64,000 nucleotides of DNA from the NCBI RefSeq assembly GCF_900104175.1, contig NZ_FNIX01000012.1, positions 124,001 to 188,000 on the forward strand, read 5' to 3'. The DNA comes from Lentzea jiangxiensis. GTDB lineage: Bacteria > Actinomycetota > Actinomycetes > Mycobacteriales > Pseudonocardiaceae. The translations under genes and the position numbers were made by a program. Shown piece after piece: positions 1 to 7,627 of the stretch (the first letter of the stretch is position 1; each line of letters starts with the position of its first letter). The notes under the pieces were generated by a model that was not told the origin of the DNA, did not search any database, and saw only the letters and a program-made list of their open reading frames with translations.

Positions 1-170
1 ACCTTGAGCGCGGCCTCGTCGATCTGGGCGGCGATCTCCTCGAGGATCTTCTTGCGCGCCAGCGGGTCCTTGACCTTGCGTGCGCCGTCGAGGCGCCTGG
101 CGAGCCTGCGGTGATCACGCGGCATGAGCTCGGGCAGGCGTTTGTGCAGTTCAGCGTGCGGGGTGTCCAT
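1..170 (-). CDS. hrpA: ATP-dependent RNA helicase HrpA, N-terminal part (cut by window edge)
   Basis: Only the first 56 codons are in the window. The translation begins MDTPHAELHKRLPELMPRD and continues with a basic helix and KILEEIAAQID, which matches the N-terminal extension of HrpA-type DEAH-box helicases (E. coli HrpA has LQQRLDSLMLRDRLRFSRRL at the same place). The helicase motifs lie outside the window, so the name rests on this N-terminal signature. HrpA enzymes unwind RNA and have been linked to mRNA processing and to rescue of stalled ribosomes. Start ATG is the complement of 168-170. The gene is divergent from the DUF4240 gene at 562. Confidence 0.7.
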   Translation of the reverse strand, partial: MDTPHAELHKRLPELMPRDHRRLARRLDGARKVKDPLARKKILEEIAAQIDEAALK

Positions 171-561
171 TTGGGTTCAAGGATAGTCAGGCGGTGCGAA
201 TCGTTCGCGTCAATAACCGCCGGACCCTGTGGCCGGCGTGGGCGCACGGCCGTGGACGGCTTTCGGGAGTTGATCGCCGCCGATCTCACACAGGTCTCTG
301 ACCTGGAGAAACGCGGCGAGCGGCGGTGTGGTCCGGTGCCCGCGGGTGAGATCGCCGACTCCACGGACTCCTGCGTTCGACCTCCACCCACCTCAGACGC
401 CTACCCACCCGTCCCCGCCTGCCCTTCCCGGCTGGCTTCCTCACCCACCCGCCGTCGCGGCCTGCCTCTTCCCAGCCTGCCGCGGCTGCGTTCCGGCCCT
501 CTGACCTGCGCCGATGCCGTCCATCCGAAAATTGTCAGACCCCCTCGCTACCGTGCTCGGC
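171..561. other. Intergenic region between divergent hrpA and DUF4240 genes
   Basis: About 390 bases with no convincing gene. The open frames crossing it have biased, low-complexity translations and no recognisable domain. It should hold the promoters of both divergent genes. The only structure seen is a short palindrome around 197-209 (GCGAA-TCG-TTCGC), too small to assign to a regulator. Confidence 0.5.
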
Positions 562-1122
562 ATGGACCTGAACGCGTTCTGGGTCCTGGTCGAGTCCTCT
601 GGTGCGGAGGCCTCCGATCAGGACGATCGGCTGGAGCGGCTGACCGCCGCCGTGGCCGCGCTGCCCGCGGACGAGGTGGTGGAGTTCGCGATGCGGCTCG
701 ACGAGGTGCGTCGCCGGGTCGACACGTGGGCGCACTGGCACGCGGCGGATCTGATCTGCGGCGGGTTGTGCTCGGACGACGGGTTCTTCTACTTCCAGGC
801 GTGGCTGGTGGGTCAGGGGCGTGCGGTGTTCGAGGCGGTCGCGGCCTCGCCGGACGCGCTGGCTGATCTTCCGCACGTGCGGTACCTGGCGTCGCGCGGT
901 GGCGTGCACGCGTGGGCGGACGAGGAGTGGCCGGACTGGGAGGGCCTCGACTACGTGGCGGCCGAGGCGTTCGACGGCGATCTGGAGTCGGAGTTGGAGT
1001 CGCGCGGGCTGCAGGTGCTGGTGTCGCCTGATCCGGCGGGTGAGCAGTGGGACTTCGCCGATCCGGCGGAGATCTCGGCGCGGGTTCCGCGGTTGGGTGC
1101 GTTGTTCGGGAAGGTGGCGTGA
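562..1122 (+). CDS. DUF4240 domain protein
   Basis: A 186-residue cytoplasmic protein of unknown function. The start was set at ATG 562 because the translation from here, MDLNAFWVLVE, matches the usual N-terminus of the DUF4240 family; an upstream ATG at 514 would add 16 unlike residues. The central part with CSDDGFFYFQAWLVGQG is the family hallmark (a cysteine-serine-acid-acid-glycine loop followed by a tryptophan helix). Its stop overlaps the start of the next gene (ATGA at 1120-1124), so the two are translationally coupled. DUF4240 proteins are often near toxin/immunity or SUKH-like genes, but nothing here proves such a role. Confidence 0.75.
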   Translation: MDLNAFWVLVESSGAEASDQDDRLERLTAAVAALPADEVVEFAMRLDEVRRRVDTWAHWHAADLICGGLCSDDGFFYFQAWLVGQGRAVFEAVAASPDALADLPHVRYLASRGGVHAWADEEWPDWEGLDYVAAEAFDGDLESELESRGLQVLVSPDPAGEQWDFADPAEISARVPRLGALFGKVA

Positions 1123-1448
1123 TGGACGTGCCGGTCGACGTGGTGGTGTGGCGGGCTCCCGGTCCGGCGTCCTTCCCGGAGGCGGCGGCCCGGTACGCGG
1201 AGTTGCGTGCCTCGACGCTGGGCGCGTTCGAGCCGTCGGTGGCGGCGTTCGTGCGCGAGCTGAAGCAGACCTCGCCTGATCCGTCGTCGCCGGTCTCGTG
1301 GGACGAGGCGCTGACGGTGGGGGTGGACGCGGTGATCGTGCACGTGGTGTGGCCGGAGCAGCGCCGGGTGCTGGACCTGGTGGAGCTGCTGGCGCACAAG
1401 CACGGTCTGGTGTGTTACGAGCCGGCCCGCCAGGAGGCGATGTCCTGA
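1122..1448 (+). CDS. Hypothetical protein coupled to the DUF4240 gene
   Basis: A 108-residue protein with no domain I recognise. It starts at the ATG that overlaps the stop of the upstream DUF4240 gene, so the pair is probably one transcript and may act together. The sequence is acidic and alternating (MDVPVDVVVWRAPGPASF; then helices ending in LDLVELLAHKHGLVCYEP) with no signal peptide or membrane segment. The last 34 bases overlap the convergent adenosine deaminase gene. The coding frame has the strong GC-third-position bias of its neighbours, which supports a real gene. Confidence 0.65.
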   Translation: MDVPVDVVVWRAPGPASFPEAAARYAELRASTLGAFEPSVAAFVRELKQTSPDPSSPVSWDEALTVGVDAVIVHVVWPEQRRVLDLVELLAHKHGLVCYEPARQEAMS

Positions 1449-2392
1449 CGCAGCAGGGCTTTCGTGTCCTCGGGCGCGAAAGAGGCGTCGACGGCGTTGG
1501 CGGCGATGAGCGCGAGCGTGTCGTCGCCGAAACCGAGCTCGTGGCGCAGCAGCCGGTACTCGTCGGTGAGCGTGGTGCCGGTGGAGGCGGGGATGTCGGT
1601 GCTGAGCGTGACGGTCAGCCCGGCGTCCATGAGCAGTGGCAACGGATGAGAGGAGACGGACTCGACCAGTCCCAGAGCGACGTTGGACGACGGACACGCT
1701 TCGAGCGGTATGGCGCGGTCCCGCAGCAGCGCGACGACTTCCGGGTCGTCGAGCGCCCGGAACCCGTGCCCGATCCGGTCGGCGAGCCCGACGGTCACGG
1801 CTTCGGCGACACTCGGTGCCCCGCAGCACTCCCCGGCGTGGTGCACGAGCCCGACACCCGCCTCGCGAGCCGCCCGGAACACCGCGGCGAAGGGCGTGAG
1901 CGGGTAGTCCTCGGCGCCGGCGGTGCCGATCGCCACCACCTGCGGGTGCGCGAGCGCGAGCCGGAGCGAGGCCTCGAACCGTTCGACCGACCGCTTCCTG
2001 GGGTGGTCCACGATCACACGGCATTCGATGCCGTGGGCGGCCTGTCCTGCGGCGAGCCCGGACAACATCGCCTCGAGCGGCATGTCCGGATCCCCGAGCC
2101 GTTCCCCGTGCGCTGCCGCGGTGAACGTCACCTCGGCGTACCGGGTCCCCTGCGCTGCTTCCTCGGCGCAGAACTCGTACGCGATCCGGTGGAAGTCCTC
2201 GGCTCGCCGCAGGCAGTCCCGCACGGCCCCGTTGTGCGCGGCGAACTGCGCGAACCCCTCGAACACCCCACCAGGCGCCGCCGGCACCTCGACGCCGTAC
2301 GTCTCGGCGAGCTCGGCCACGGTCCCCGGCAGCACGGTGCTCTCCAGGTGCACGTGCAGATGGGCCTTGGGCAACGCCACAAGATCACGCAT
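1415..2392 (-). CDS. add: Adenosine deaminase family protein
   Basis: A 325-residue zinc amidohydrolase that would deaminate adenosine (or a close purine derivative such as an aminodeoxyfutalosine) to the inosine form in purine salvage. Zinc-binding HLHVHLE is at residues 11-17, a HHAGE segment supplies the next ligand and catalytic Glu, a conserved DRIGHG segment follows, and STDIPAS holds the late zinc Asp. Start chosen at ATG 2392 (MRDLVALPKAHLHVH), which puts the HxH motif at the family distance from the N-terminus; a longer frame to 2455 adds 21 residues of poor quality. It converges with and slightly overlaps the hypothetical gene ending at 1448. Substrate choice within the family is not settled by sequence alone. 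Confidence 0.85.
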   Translation of the reverse strand: MRDLVALPKAHLHVHLESTVLPGTVAELAETYGVEVPAAPGGVFEGFAQFAAHNGAVRDCLRRAEDFHRIAYEFCAEEAAQGTRYAEVTFTAAAHGERLGDPDMPLEAMLSGLAAGQAAHGIECRVIVDHPRKRSVERFEASLRLALAHPQVVAIGTAGAEDYPLTPFAAVFRAAREAGVGLVHHAGECCGAPSVAEAVTVGLADRIGHGFRALDDPEVVALLRDRAIPLEACPSSNVALGLVESVSSHPLPLLMDAGLTVTLSTDIPASTGTTLTDEYRLLRHELGFGDDTLALIAANAVDASFAPEDTKALLRQDIASWRAGS

Positions 2393-2570
2393 GACCGCCG
2401 ACGCTACCCAGCCACTCTTCGGGGCGCGCGAGATTTTCCGACCCCCGGGACCCACTCGAACGGGTGATCGTCGTCCGGATTCGCTGCAGGAGGACCGGCG
2501 TCAGGCCCGAGACCCGGAGCCGAGGACCGGAAGTCCGGGACCGGCCCCCGGGCCACGAGGTCGAGCGGTG

Positions 2571-3316
2571 TCAGGCCAGGAAGGCGGCGGCGCTGTCGAG
2601 CTCGAAGGCCGGCACGTCGCCGTGGCCGCCCGGGTTGGCGTGCAGGGTCTTGTGCGTTGAGGCGAAGCGTCGAACATCGCGAGCCCCGCGTCCCGGGCCA
2701 CGAGCCGGTCGTCCCACTGCAGCAGGAACCGCACCGGCACCGTCACCCGAGCGGCAGCCGACGCCAGCCCGGCCGTCACCCCGATGAGCCCGAACACGGC
2801 GGCCCGCATCCGCTTCTCGGACGCGACCAGCGCAATCCCGGCCGCGCTGCCCATCGACACACCCCAGAACCCGACCGGCACCTCACCGCCGATCCCCGGC
2901 AACCCCGGCACCGGGTCGAGCACCGCCCGCCACTCCGGCACGGCCCGTTCCGCGAGCAAGGCGTTGTAGGAGGCGACGACCGCGGCCACGTCGTGCCCGT
3001 CCGCGATCCGCGATCGGATTTCGCCCGCGAACCGCTCGTCGTCGGCCGTGCGGGCCCGATCACCGTGGCCGGGCGCGTCGAGCGCGATCACCGCCAACCC
3101 CGCCGCGGCGCACCGCAGCGCGCGGTCGACGATGCCGGGGGCGCGTTTGTGCTGGCCGCCGCCGTGCGCGCTGAGCACGAGTCCGGTGGGCGTGCCTGCT
3201 GGGGTCCAGAGAACGCCGGGAACCTCGCCATCGGCGCCGGGGTGGACGAAGCCGCGTTCGGTGACGCCGTCGGGAAGCGTCGTGGCGGAGGTGAAACGCA
3301 AGGTTGCGGAAGTCAT
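2571..3316 (-). pseudogene. Alpha/beta hydrolase (dienelactone-hydrolase-like), frameshifted near its 3' end
   Basis: The reading frame from ATG 3316 encodes an alpha/beta hydrolase: oxyanion segment LSAHGGGQHK, APGHGD, nucleophile elbow GFWGVSMGS and the acid region LQWDDRL. Near base 2668 the frame changes: after GLAMFDA the next frame reads FASTHKTLHANPGGHGDVP and then a stop at 2571-2573, exactly the tail expected for the family including the catalytic His. Read without correction the protein runs to 2501 with a low-complexity Arg/Pro/Thr tail and loses that His. One base appears to be missing in the stretch GACGCTTCGCC on the minus strand. This is either a true inactivating mutation or a sequencing error. 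If intact it would be a soluble hydrolase of about 248 residues. Confidence 0.75.
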
Positions 3317-3535
3317 GGTCGGGTCGCCTTTCGGGAAGGTGCCGGAGCGCTCCCGCGGCGACGTGTGCCGAGACGTCAGGCCGGCTGCGAGGAGGAGCGC
3401 CCATCCGGGTCGATCGCGTTGATGGGTCTCACCTCCTCGGGCCGATCGCGTGCGGCGATCTCAGCAAGCCGTGATCACCCGCCGCGCCGGAATTGGGGCG
3501 ACACCGGGCTGGGGACGCCGTTAGGTTTCCGTGCC

Positions 3536-3907
3536 ATGCCTGATGTTGTGCAGACGCGCCACGGCGCGACGGTTCTCATGTGTGCCCCGGACGGTCCGCC
3601 GATCGCCGACGAGCAGTCCGCTGTGGACCTGATCGGCACGTTGTGGGGCCAGGACGTGCAGTGGATCGTGCTGCCGGTGGCGCGGCTGACCGAGGACTTC
3701 TTCGTGTTGCGCACGCGGGTGGCGGGCGCGGTGGTGCAGAAGCTGCAGCAGTACGGGTTCCGGGTCGTGGTGCTGGGTGACATCTCGGTGCAGGTGGCGG
3801 CGAGCTCGGCGTTGCGCGACTTCGTCTACGAGTCGGACAAGGGCCGGCAGTTGTGGTTCGTGCGGGACGAGGCCGAACTGGACGCACGGCTGAGCGCCGC
3901 CGCATAG
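3536..3907 (+). CDS. DUF4180 domain protein
   Basis: A 123-residue soluble protein of unknown role. The pattern PVARLTEDFFVLRTRVAG followed by a strand VVVLGD, then LRDFVYESDKGRQ near the C-terminus is the signature of DUF4180. Start ATG 3536 begins MPDVVQTRHGATVLM, typical for the family; the open frame upstream is an antisense shadow. It is a single-gene unit: a strong hairpin lies at 3959-3995 and the next gene has its own promoter region. Confidence 0.8.
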   Translation: MPDVVQTRHGATVLMCAPDGPPIADEQSAVDLIGTLWGQDVQWIVLPVARLTEDFFVLRTRVAGAVVQKLQQYGFRVVVLGDISVQVAASSALRDFVYESDKGRQLWFVRDEAELDARLSAAA

Positions 3908-3958
3908 CCCGTCCGCCGCGAAAGCATCGCGTACCTCGAATACCCCGATCACCCCCTC

Positions 3959-3995
3959 CTGCGCCCGACCGGAGCTCGAAGACGGTCGGGCGCAG
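3959..3995 (+). terminator. Rho-independent-type hairpin after the DUF4180 gene
   Basis: A perfect 13-bp stem, CTGCGCCCGACCG pairing with CGGTCGGGCGCAG around an 11-base loop, placed 51 bases after the DUF4180 stop. There is no T-run, as is common for actinomycete terminators. Confidence 0.7.
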
Positions 3996-4063
3996 CCATG
4001 CAGCCGTCCTCGAGCTGCGAGACCTCCTCCACGGCGACAGCGTGCCGATCACGTCAAACGGCC

Positions 4064-4086
4064 CTATTGCAATATTGTGGCAATAG
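4064..4086. promoter_or_regulatory. Inverted repeat, likely operator of the threonine-aldolase gene
   Basis: CTATTGC (4064-4070) and GCAATAG (4080-4086) form perfect 7-bp arms around a 9-base AT-rich centre that itself contains CAATATTG. It lies 14 bases before the chosen ATG at 4101 in otherwise GC-rich DNA. The size and symmetry suit a dimeric GntR/MarR-type repressor. The regulator is not identified. Confidence 0.5.
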
Positions 4087-4100
4087 CTAGTCTGACGGTC

Positions 4101-5147
4101 ATGGATCTCCGTCGTTCGCTCTCCCACCACAGCGGCCCGCGCCGCTCACCTCACGAAGTCGCGCGCCGCTTGGCCGAGTACCTCTCGCCGGACACCGCCC
4201 CGGCGGATCCGGTGCGGGAGCTGGAATCACGGATCGCCGCGCTGCTGGGCAAACCCGCGGCGCTGTTCTTCCCGACAGGGACGATGGCGCAGCAGACAGC
4301 GCTGAGAGTCCACGCGGAACGCACAGGCAGAAGGGCGTTCGCGGGCCATCCGCAGACACATCTGCACGTCTGGGAGAACCAGGGCTACAACGCCGTGCAC
4401 GGCCTGCGGTTCCACCCGGTGGGCGACCGCAACGAGCTGTTCACGCTCGAAGACCTGCAAGCGGTGCACGAACCCCTGGCCGCGGTGGTGTTCGAACTGC
4501 CACAACGCGACATCGGCGGCCTGCTGCCCACCTTCGAAGACCTGCGGGAGCAGACCGGCTGGACCAGAGACCACGGCGCCGCCGCGCATTGCGACGGAGC
4601 ACGGCTGTGGGAAGCCCACACCGGCTACGACGCGTCACTGGACCAGCTGGCCGGCTTGTTCGACACGGTCTACGTGTCGCTCTACAAGGGACTGGAAGGC
4701 ACCAGGGGTGCCGTGCTCGCGGGAGACGAGGACACGATCGGGCAGGCCGCCGTGTGGCGCCGCAGGCTCGGCGGCGCGATCCCGGACGCCTGGCCGCTGG
4801 CGGCGATCGCGCTGATGGGCCTGGAGGCGAACCTGCCCAGGATGACCGAGTTCCGCGACCACGCGCGGGCGATCGCGAAGGCCGTCAACGACGACGGCTT
4901 CGCCCACACCACGCCGGAAGTACCGAGCACTCCCCTGTTCCACGTCCACCTGCCGATGTCGCGTCACGACGCCCAGCGCGCGGCCGAGAACCTGCGGAAC
5001 GAGACCGGCACCAAGCTGTTCCTCTACGCGCGGTCCAACCCGGACCCGGCCCGGTGCAGCTTCGAGGTGAGCGTGGGGATCAGCGGGCTGGAGTTCACGC
5101 CGGGAGAGGTGGCGGAGTTGATCAGAGGGCTACCATCGCGGGTGTGA
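4101..5147 (+). CDS. Threonine aldolase family / beta-eliminating lyase (PLP enzyme)
   Basis: A 348-residue fold-type I PLP enzyme, likely splitting L-threonine or a related beta-hydroxy amino acid to glycine and an aldehyde. Visible features: the substrate/PLP segment FFPTGTMAQQTAL, a HCDGARLWEA motif (Asp contacting the pyridine nitrogen, Arg) and the lysine segment YVSLYKGLEGTRGA, where the Lys forms the internal aldimine. Start ATG 4101 (MDLRRSLSHHSG) is preferred to the GTG at 4077, which lies inside the inverted repeat just upstream. The stop overlaps the next gene (GTGA at 5144-5147), coupling it to a tyrosine recombinase, an unusual pairing. The exact substrate is not determined. Confidence 0.8.
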   Translation: MDLRRSLSHHSGPRRSPHEVARRLAEYLSPDTAPADPVRELESRIAALLGKPAALFFPTGTMAQQTALRVHAERTGRRAFAGHPQTHLHVWENQGYNAVHGLRFHPVGDRNELFTLEDLQAVHEPLAAVVFELPQRDIGGLLPTFEDLREQTGWTRDHGAAAHCDGARLWEAHTGYDASLDQLAGLFDTVYVSLYKGLEGTRGAVLAGDEDTIGQAAVWRRRLGGAIPDAWPLAAIALMGLEANLPRMTEFRDHARAIAKAVNDDGFAHTTPEVPSTPLFHVHLPMSRHDAQRAAENLRNETGTKLFLYARSNPDPARCSFEVSVGISGLEFTPGEVAELIRGLPSRV

Positions 5148-6262
5148 GCCTGCCTGAACCGGTCCAGCACGCGCTGGTCAGGGTGTCGCACTCGGTGCTG
5201 ATCGACACCGAGGCCCTCGCGCGGGTGCGGGAGCGGTTCGACGACGAGCAGGCGGCGTCGCTGAGCGGCTACCTGCGCAGCGCGCAGTCGCCGAACACGG
5301 TGCGGGCGTACCGGTCGGACTGGATCGCGTGGGCCGGGTGGTGCCAGGCGGAGGGCAGGCAGGCGTTGCCGGCGGATCCTCTGGACGTGGCGGTGTACCT
5401 GGCGGCCGCGGCGGACACGGTGAAGCCGGACGGGTCGCCCGCGTTCGGGGCCTCGACGCTGGAGCGGAAGTCGGCGGCGATCTCGGCGGTGCACGCGGCC
5501 AACGGGTTGCCGAGCCCGACGCGCAGCGACGTCGTGCGGCTGACGCTGCGGGGTATCCGGCGCACGCGCAAGGCGGCGCCGCGGCGCAAGCGGCCGGTGC
5601 TGCTCGACACCCTGCAAGCGCTGCTGGACGAACGGCCGCAGGAAGGACCCGCTCGGGCGCGGGACGCGTTGCTGCTGCTGGTGGGGTTCGCGGGGGCGTT
5701 GCGGCGCAGCGAGCTGGCGGGCATCGAGTTCGACGACGTCACGGTGGACGTGGATCCGCGCACGCACGAGCCGTTGCTGCTGATCAGGCTGGGCACGACG
5801 AAGACCGACCAGACGGGCCGGCACCAGCAGTCGGTGGTGCTGCCGCGGGGCAGTCGGCGGCCGACGTGCCCGGTGTGCGCGTTCGCCGACTGGGCCGACG
5901 TGCTCGACGGGCGGGAGGTCTGCGAGACCGGGCTGCACCGCTGCCACTCCTACCGGCCCGCACCGCGTCAGGGCGCGGTGTTCCCGGTGATCAACCGGCA
6001 CGGCGGCATCGGCACGAAGGCGATGTCGGGGCGTGCGGTGGCGGAACTGGTGAAGCGCTACGCGCTCAGGGCCGGGCTGGACCCGGAGTTGTTCGGCGGG
6101 CATTCGCTGCGGGCGGGGTTCGCGACGCAGGCGGCGCTGGGCGGGGCGAGCGACCGGGAGATCATGCGGCAGGGCCGGTGGACCAACCCGCGCACGGTGC
6201 ACCGCTACATCCGCACGGCGAACCCGCTCGAGGACAACGCCGTGACCCGCCTGGGCCTGTGA
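5144..6262 (+). CDS. Tyrosine-type site-specific recombinase
   Basis: A 372-residue DNA breaking-rejoining enzyme. An N-terminal SAM-like core-binding domain (YLRSAQSPNTVRAYRSDWIAW, about residues 40-60) precedes the catalytic domain with the first Arg in ALRRSELAGIEFDD (about residue 186), the HxxR box GGHSLRAGF (about 319-322), and the nucleophile Tyr in TVHRYIR (about 355). A Cys/His-rich insertion (CPVCAFADW...CHSY, about 240-270) is found in a subset of actinomycete integrase-like proteins. GTG start 5144 overlaps the aldolase stop. No excisionase, tRNA or flanking direct repeat is seen nearby, so it is unlikely to be the integrase of a recent element here; it may be an orphan or a chromosomal recombinase. 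Confidence 0.85.
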   Translation: MSLPEPVQHALVRVSHSVLIDTEALARVRERFDDEQAASLSGYLRSAQSPNTVRAYRSDWIAWAGWCQAEGRQALPADPLDVAVYLAAAADTVKPDGSPAFGASTLERKSAAISAVHAANGLPSPTRSDVVRLTLRGIRRTRKAAPRRKRPVLLDTLQALLDERPQEGPARARDALLLLVGFAGALRRSELAGIEFDDVTVDVDPRTHEPLLLIRLGTTKTDQTGRHQQSVVLPRGSRRPTCPVCAFADWADVLDGREVCETGLHRCHSYRPAPRQGAVFPVINRHGGIGTKAMSGRAVAELVKRYALRAGLDPELFGGHSLRAGFATQAALGGASDREIMRQGRWTNPRTVHRYIRTANPLEDNAVTRLGL

Positions 6263-6630
6263 ATCTGTGACTCACCTCGCACTGCGGGCAGTTAACTGTA
6301 AACAAGATCCCCGCCGATGGGGCCGCGCCGGACAGAGCAGCGCGCTACTCCGGAAGGACGCACGCGCCGGTACGTTTCGACCGTGTTTCCAGGCCCCCTG
6401 AGCTGCTCTTTTATCCCACTCCTCGGACAAATCGCGGTGTCCTGACCAGCGACGCGACCACAATCGTGAACAGATCTCGCATTATGGGAGTGGCTGGTCC
6501 GCCACACCGAGAGCAATACGATCACCACGCCCGGTCAGCGACGACGGTCGGGAGGTCGGCCCGGCACCCCTGTAACGCCACAACGACCTCCCCTGAGGCA
6601 AGGCCACCGCAACACCGCCGCCCGCAAGAC
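6263..6630. other. Gene-free region between recombinase and NTF2-like gene
   Basis: About 370 bases without a supported gene. It contains a 10-bp palindrome CAGTTAACTG (6289-6298) and a locally AT-richer stretch (6385-6530) but no open frame with coding character. It separates convergent genes, so no promoter is required here. Confidence 0.5.
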
Positions 6631-6672
6631 GCCGAGGTCCGGACCGACCCCCTGCACGGTCCGGACCTCGGC
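6631..6672 (-). terminator. Long perfect hairpin downstream of the NTF2-like gene
   Basis: GCCGAGGTCCGGACC (6631-6645) pairs perfectly with GGTCCGGACCTCGGC (6658-6672) around a 12-base loop. It begins 7 bases past the stop of the minus-strand gene ending at 6680, the normal place for a terminator; it could also stop readthrough from the recombinase gene. Confidence 0.75.
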
Positions 6673-6679
6673 ACGGCCC

Positions 6680-7129
6680 TCAGGGCTCCAGGTCGGTCGC
6701 CGCCAGGAACGAGCCGTCCATGTGGAACGGCACCGACTGGTGCTCGTGCACCACCAGCCACCGCCCTTCTCGCCGCCGCAGCCCCACCGTGACACGCATC
6801 CACAGCGAAAACCCGTCCGGGTAGCCGACCGGCACCGCCGCCAGCCGCGCCAGCCCGTGCACGAACGCCACGTCCCCGGACACCACCACCGCCAGGTCGC
6901 GGTGCTCCAGCGTGATCGGCCCGGTGAACCCGGCCATCCACCCCGCCAGCGCCTCCGCGTCCCGCGCGTCCAGCCCCGTGTTGCGCAGCGGCGGCGCCAG
7001 CGTGCACGTCACCGCGTCCTGCGCGTACCGGGCGACGATCCGCTCCGGCGACCGCAGCCGCATCCCCTCCTCGTGCTCGGTGAACAACGCCAGGATCGCC
7101 GTCTCGTCCCGCACCAGCGTCTGCGTCAT
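6680..7129 (-). CDS. SnoaL/NTF2-like fold protein (SgcJ/EcaC family)
   Basis: A 149-residue single-domain protein of the NTF2-like superfamily: N-terminal helix with ILALFTEHEEGMR, the ERIVARYAQDAVTC segment, then strands including HGLARLAAVPV, and a final RWLVVHEHQSVPF, which is the standard end of this fold. Members act as small-molecule binding or hydratase/isomerase-like proteins and as DUF4440-type partners; the substrate cannot be inferred. Start is ATG 7129; the open frame upstream is an antisense shadow. It is divergent from the YciI/sigma-factor operon, suggesting shared control, and ends at a strong hairpin. Confidence 0.75.
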   Translation of the reverse strand: MTQTLVRDETAILALFTEHEEGMRLRSPERIVARYAQDAVTCTLAPPLRNTGLDARDAEALAGWMAGFTGPITLEHRDLAVVVSGDVAFVHGLARLAAVPVGYPDGFSLWMRVTVGLRRREGRWLVVHEHQSVPFHMDGSFLAATDLEP

Positions 7130-7252
7130 CGCGCAACCTCCGTCGAAGTGCCTGCAAAGTGGCTGACACCCCGATGTCGAAGCGCGGCCCGCGGTCTCGA
7201 CATGGCGGTGAGAAGATTTCCGCAAGCCAGCCCCTGAGCCGGGAGGCCGCAC

Positions 7253-7627
7253 GTGAAGTACCTGATCCTCATCTACAGCAACCCGAAGTCCCGGGCCGCG
7301 TGGGACAAGCTCACCGAAGAACAGCAGACGCAGTTCGGCAAGGCGCACTACGACCTCACCGACAAGCTGCGCGCCTCCGGCGAACTCGTGGTCAGCGAAG
7401 GCCTCCCCGGACCCGAGACCGGCAAGGGCGTCAGCATCAAAAACGGCGAGGTCGTCGTCACCGACGGACCGTTCGCCGAGGCCAAGGAATACCTCGCCGG
7501 CTTCTACCTCGTCGAAGCCGACTCGATCGACCAGGTCATCGCCCACGCCGCCACACTGCCCGACGCCCACAACGACGGCATCGAAGTCCGGCCCGTCTGG
7601 GACATGTCCATGCTGGACGACCTGTGA
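7253..7627 (+). CDS. YciI-like DGPF-domain protein, partner of an ECF42 sigma factor
   Basis: A 124-residue protein beginning MKYLILIYSNPKS with the hallmark VVTDGPFAEAKEYLAGFYLVE region (DGPF) at about residues 65-85. It has a ferredoxin-like YciI fold. In actinobacteria these DGPF proteins are encoded directly upstream of ECF42-type sigma factors and are thought to be their targets or modulators. Here the stop overlaps the sigma factor start (GTGA), so the two are co-translated. Start is GTG 7253. Confidence 0.85.
   Translation: MKYLILIYSNPKSRAAWDKLTEEQQTQFGKAHYDLTDKLRASGELVVSEGLPGPETGKGVSIKNGEVVVTDGPFAEAKEYLAGFYLVEADSIDQVIAHAATLPDAHNDGIEVRPVWDMSMLDDL

Noticed and set aside
195-211. GCGAA-TCG-TTCGC palindrome upstream of hrpA as an SOS/LexA box
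   Set aside because: Arms are only 5 bp and do not match the actinobacterial LexA pattern well.
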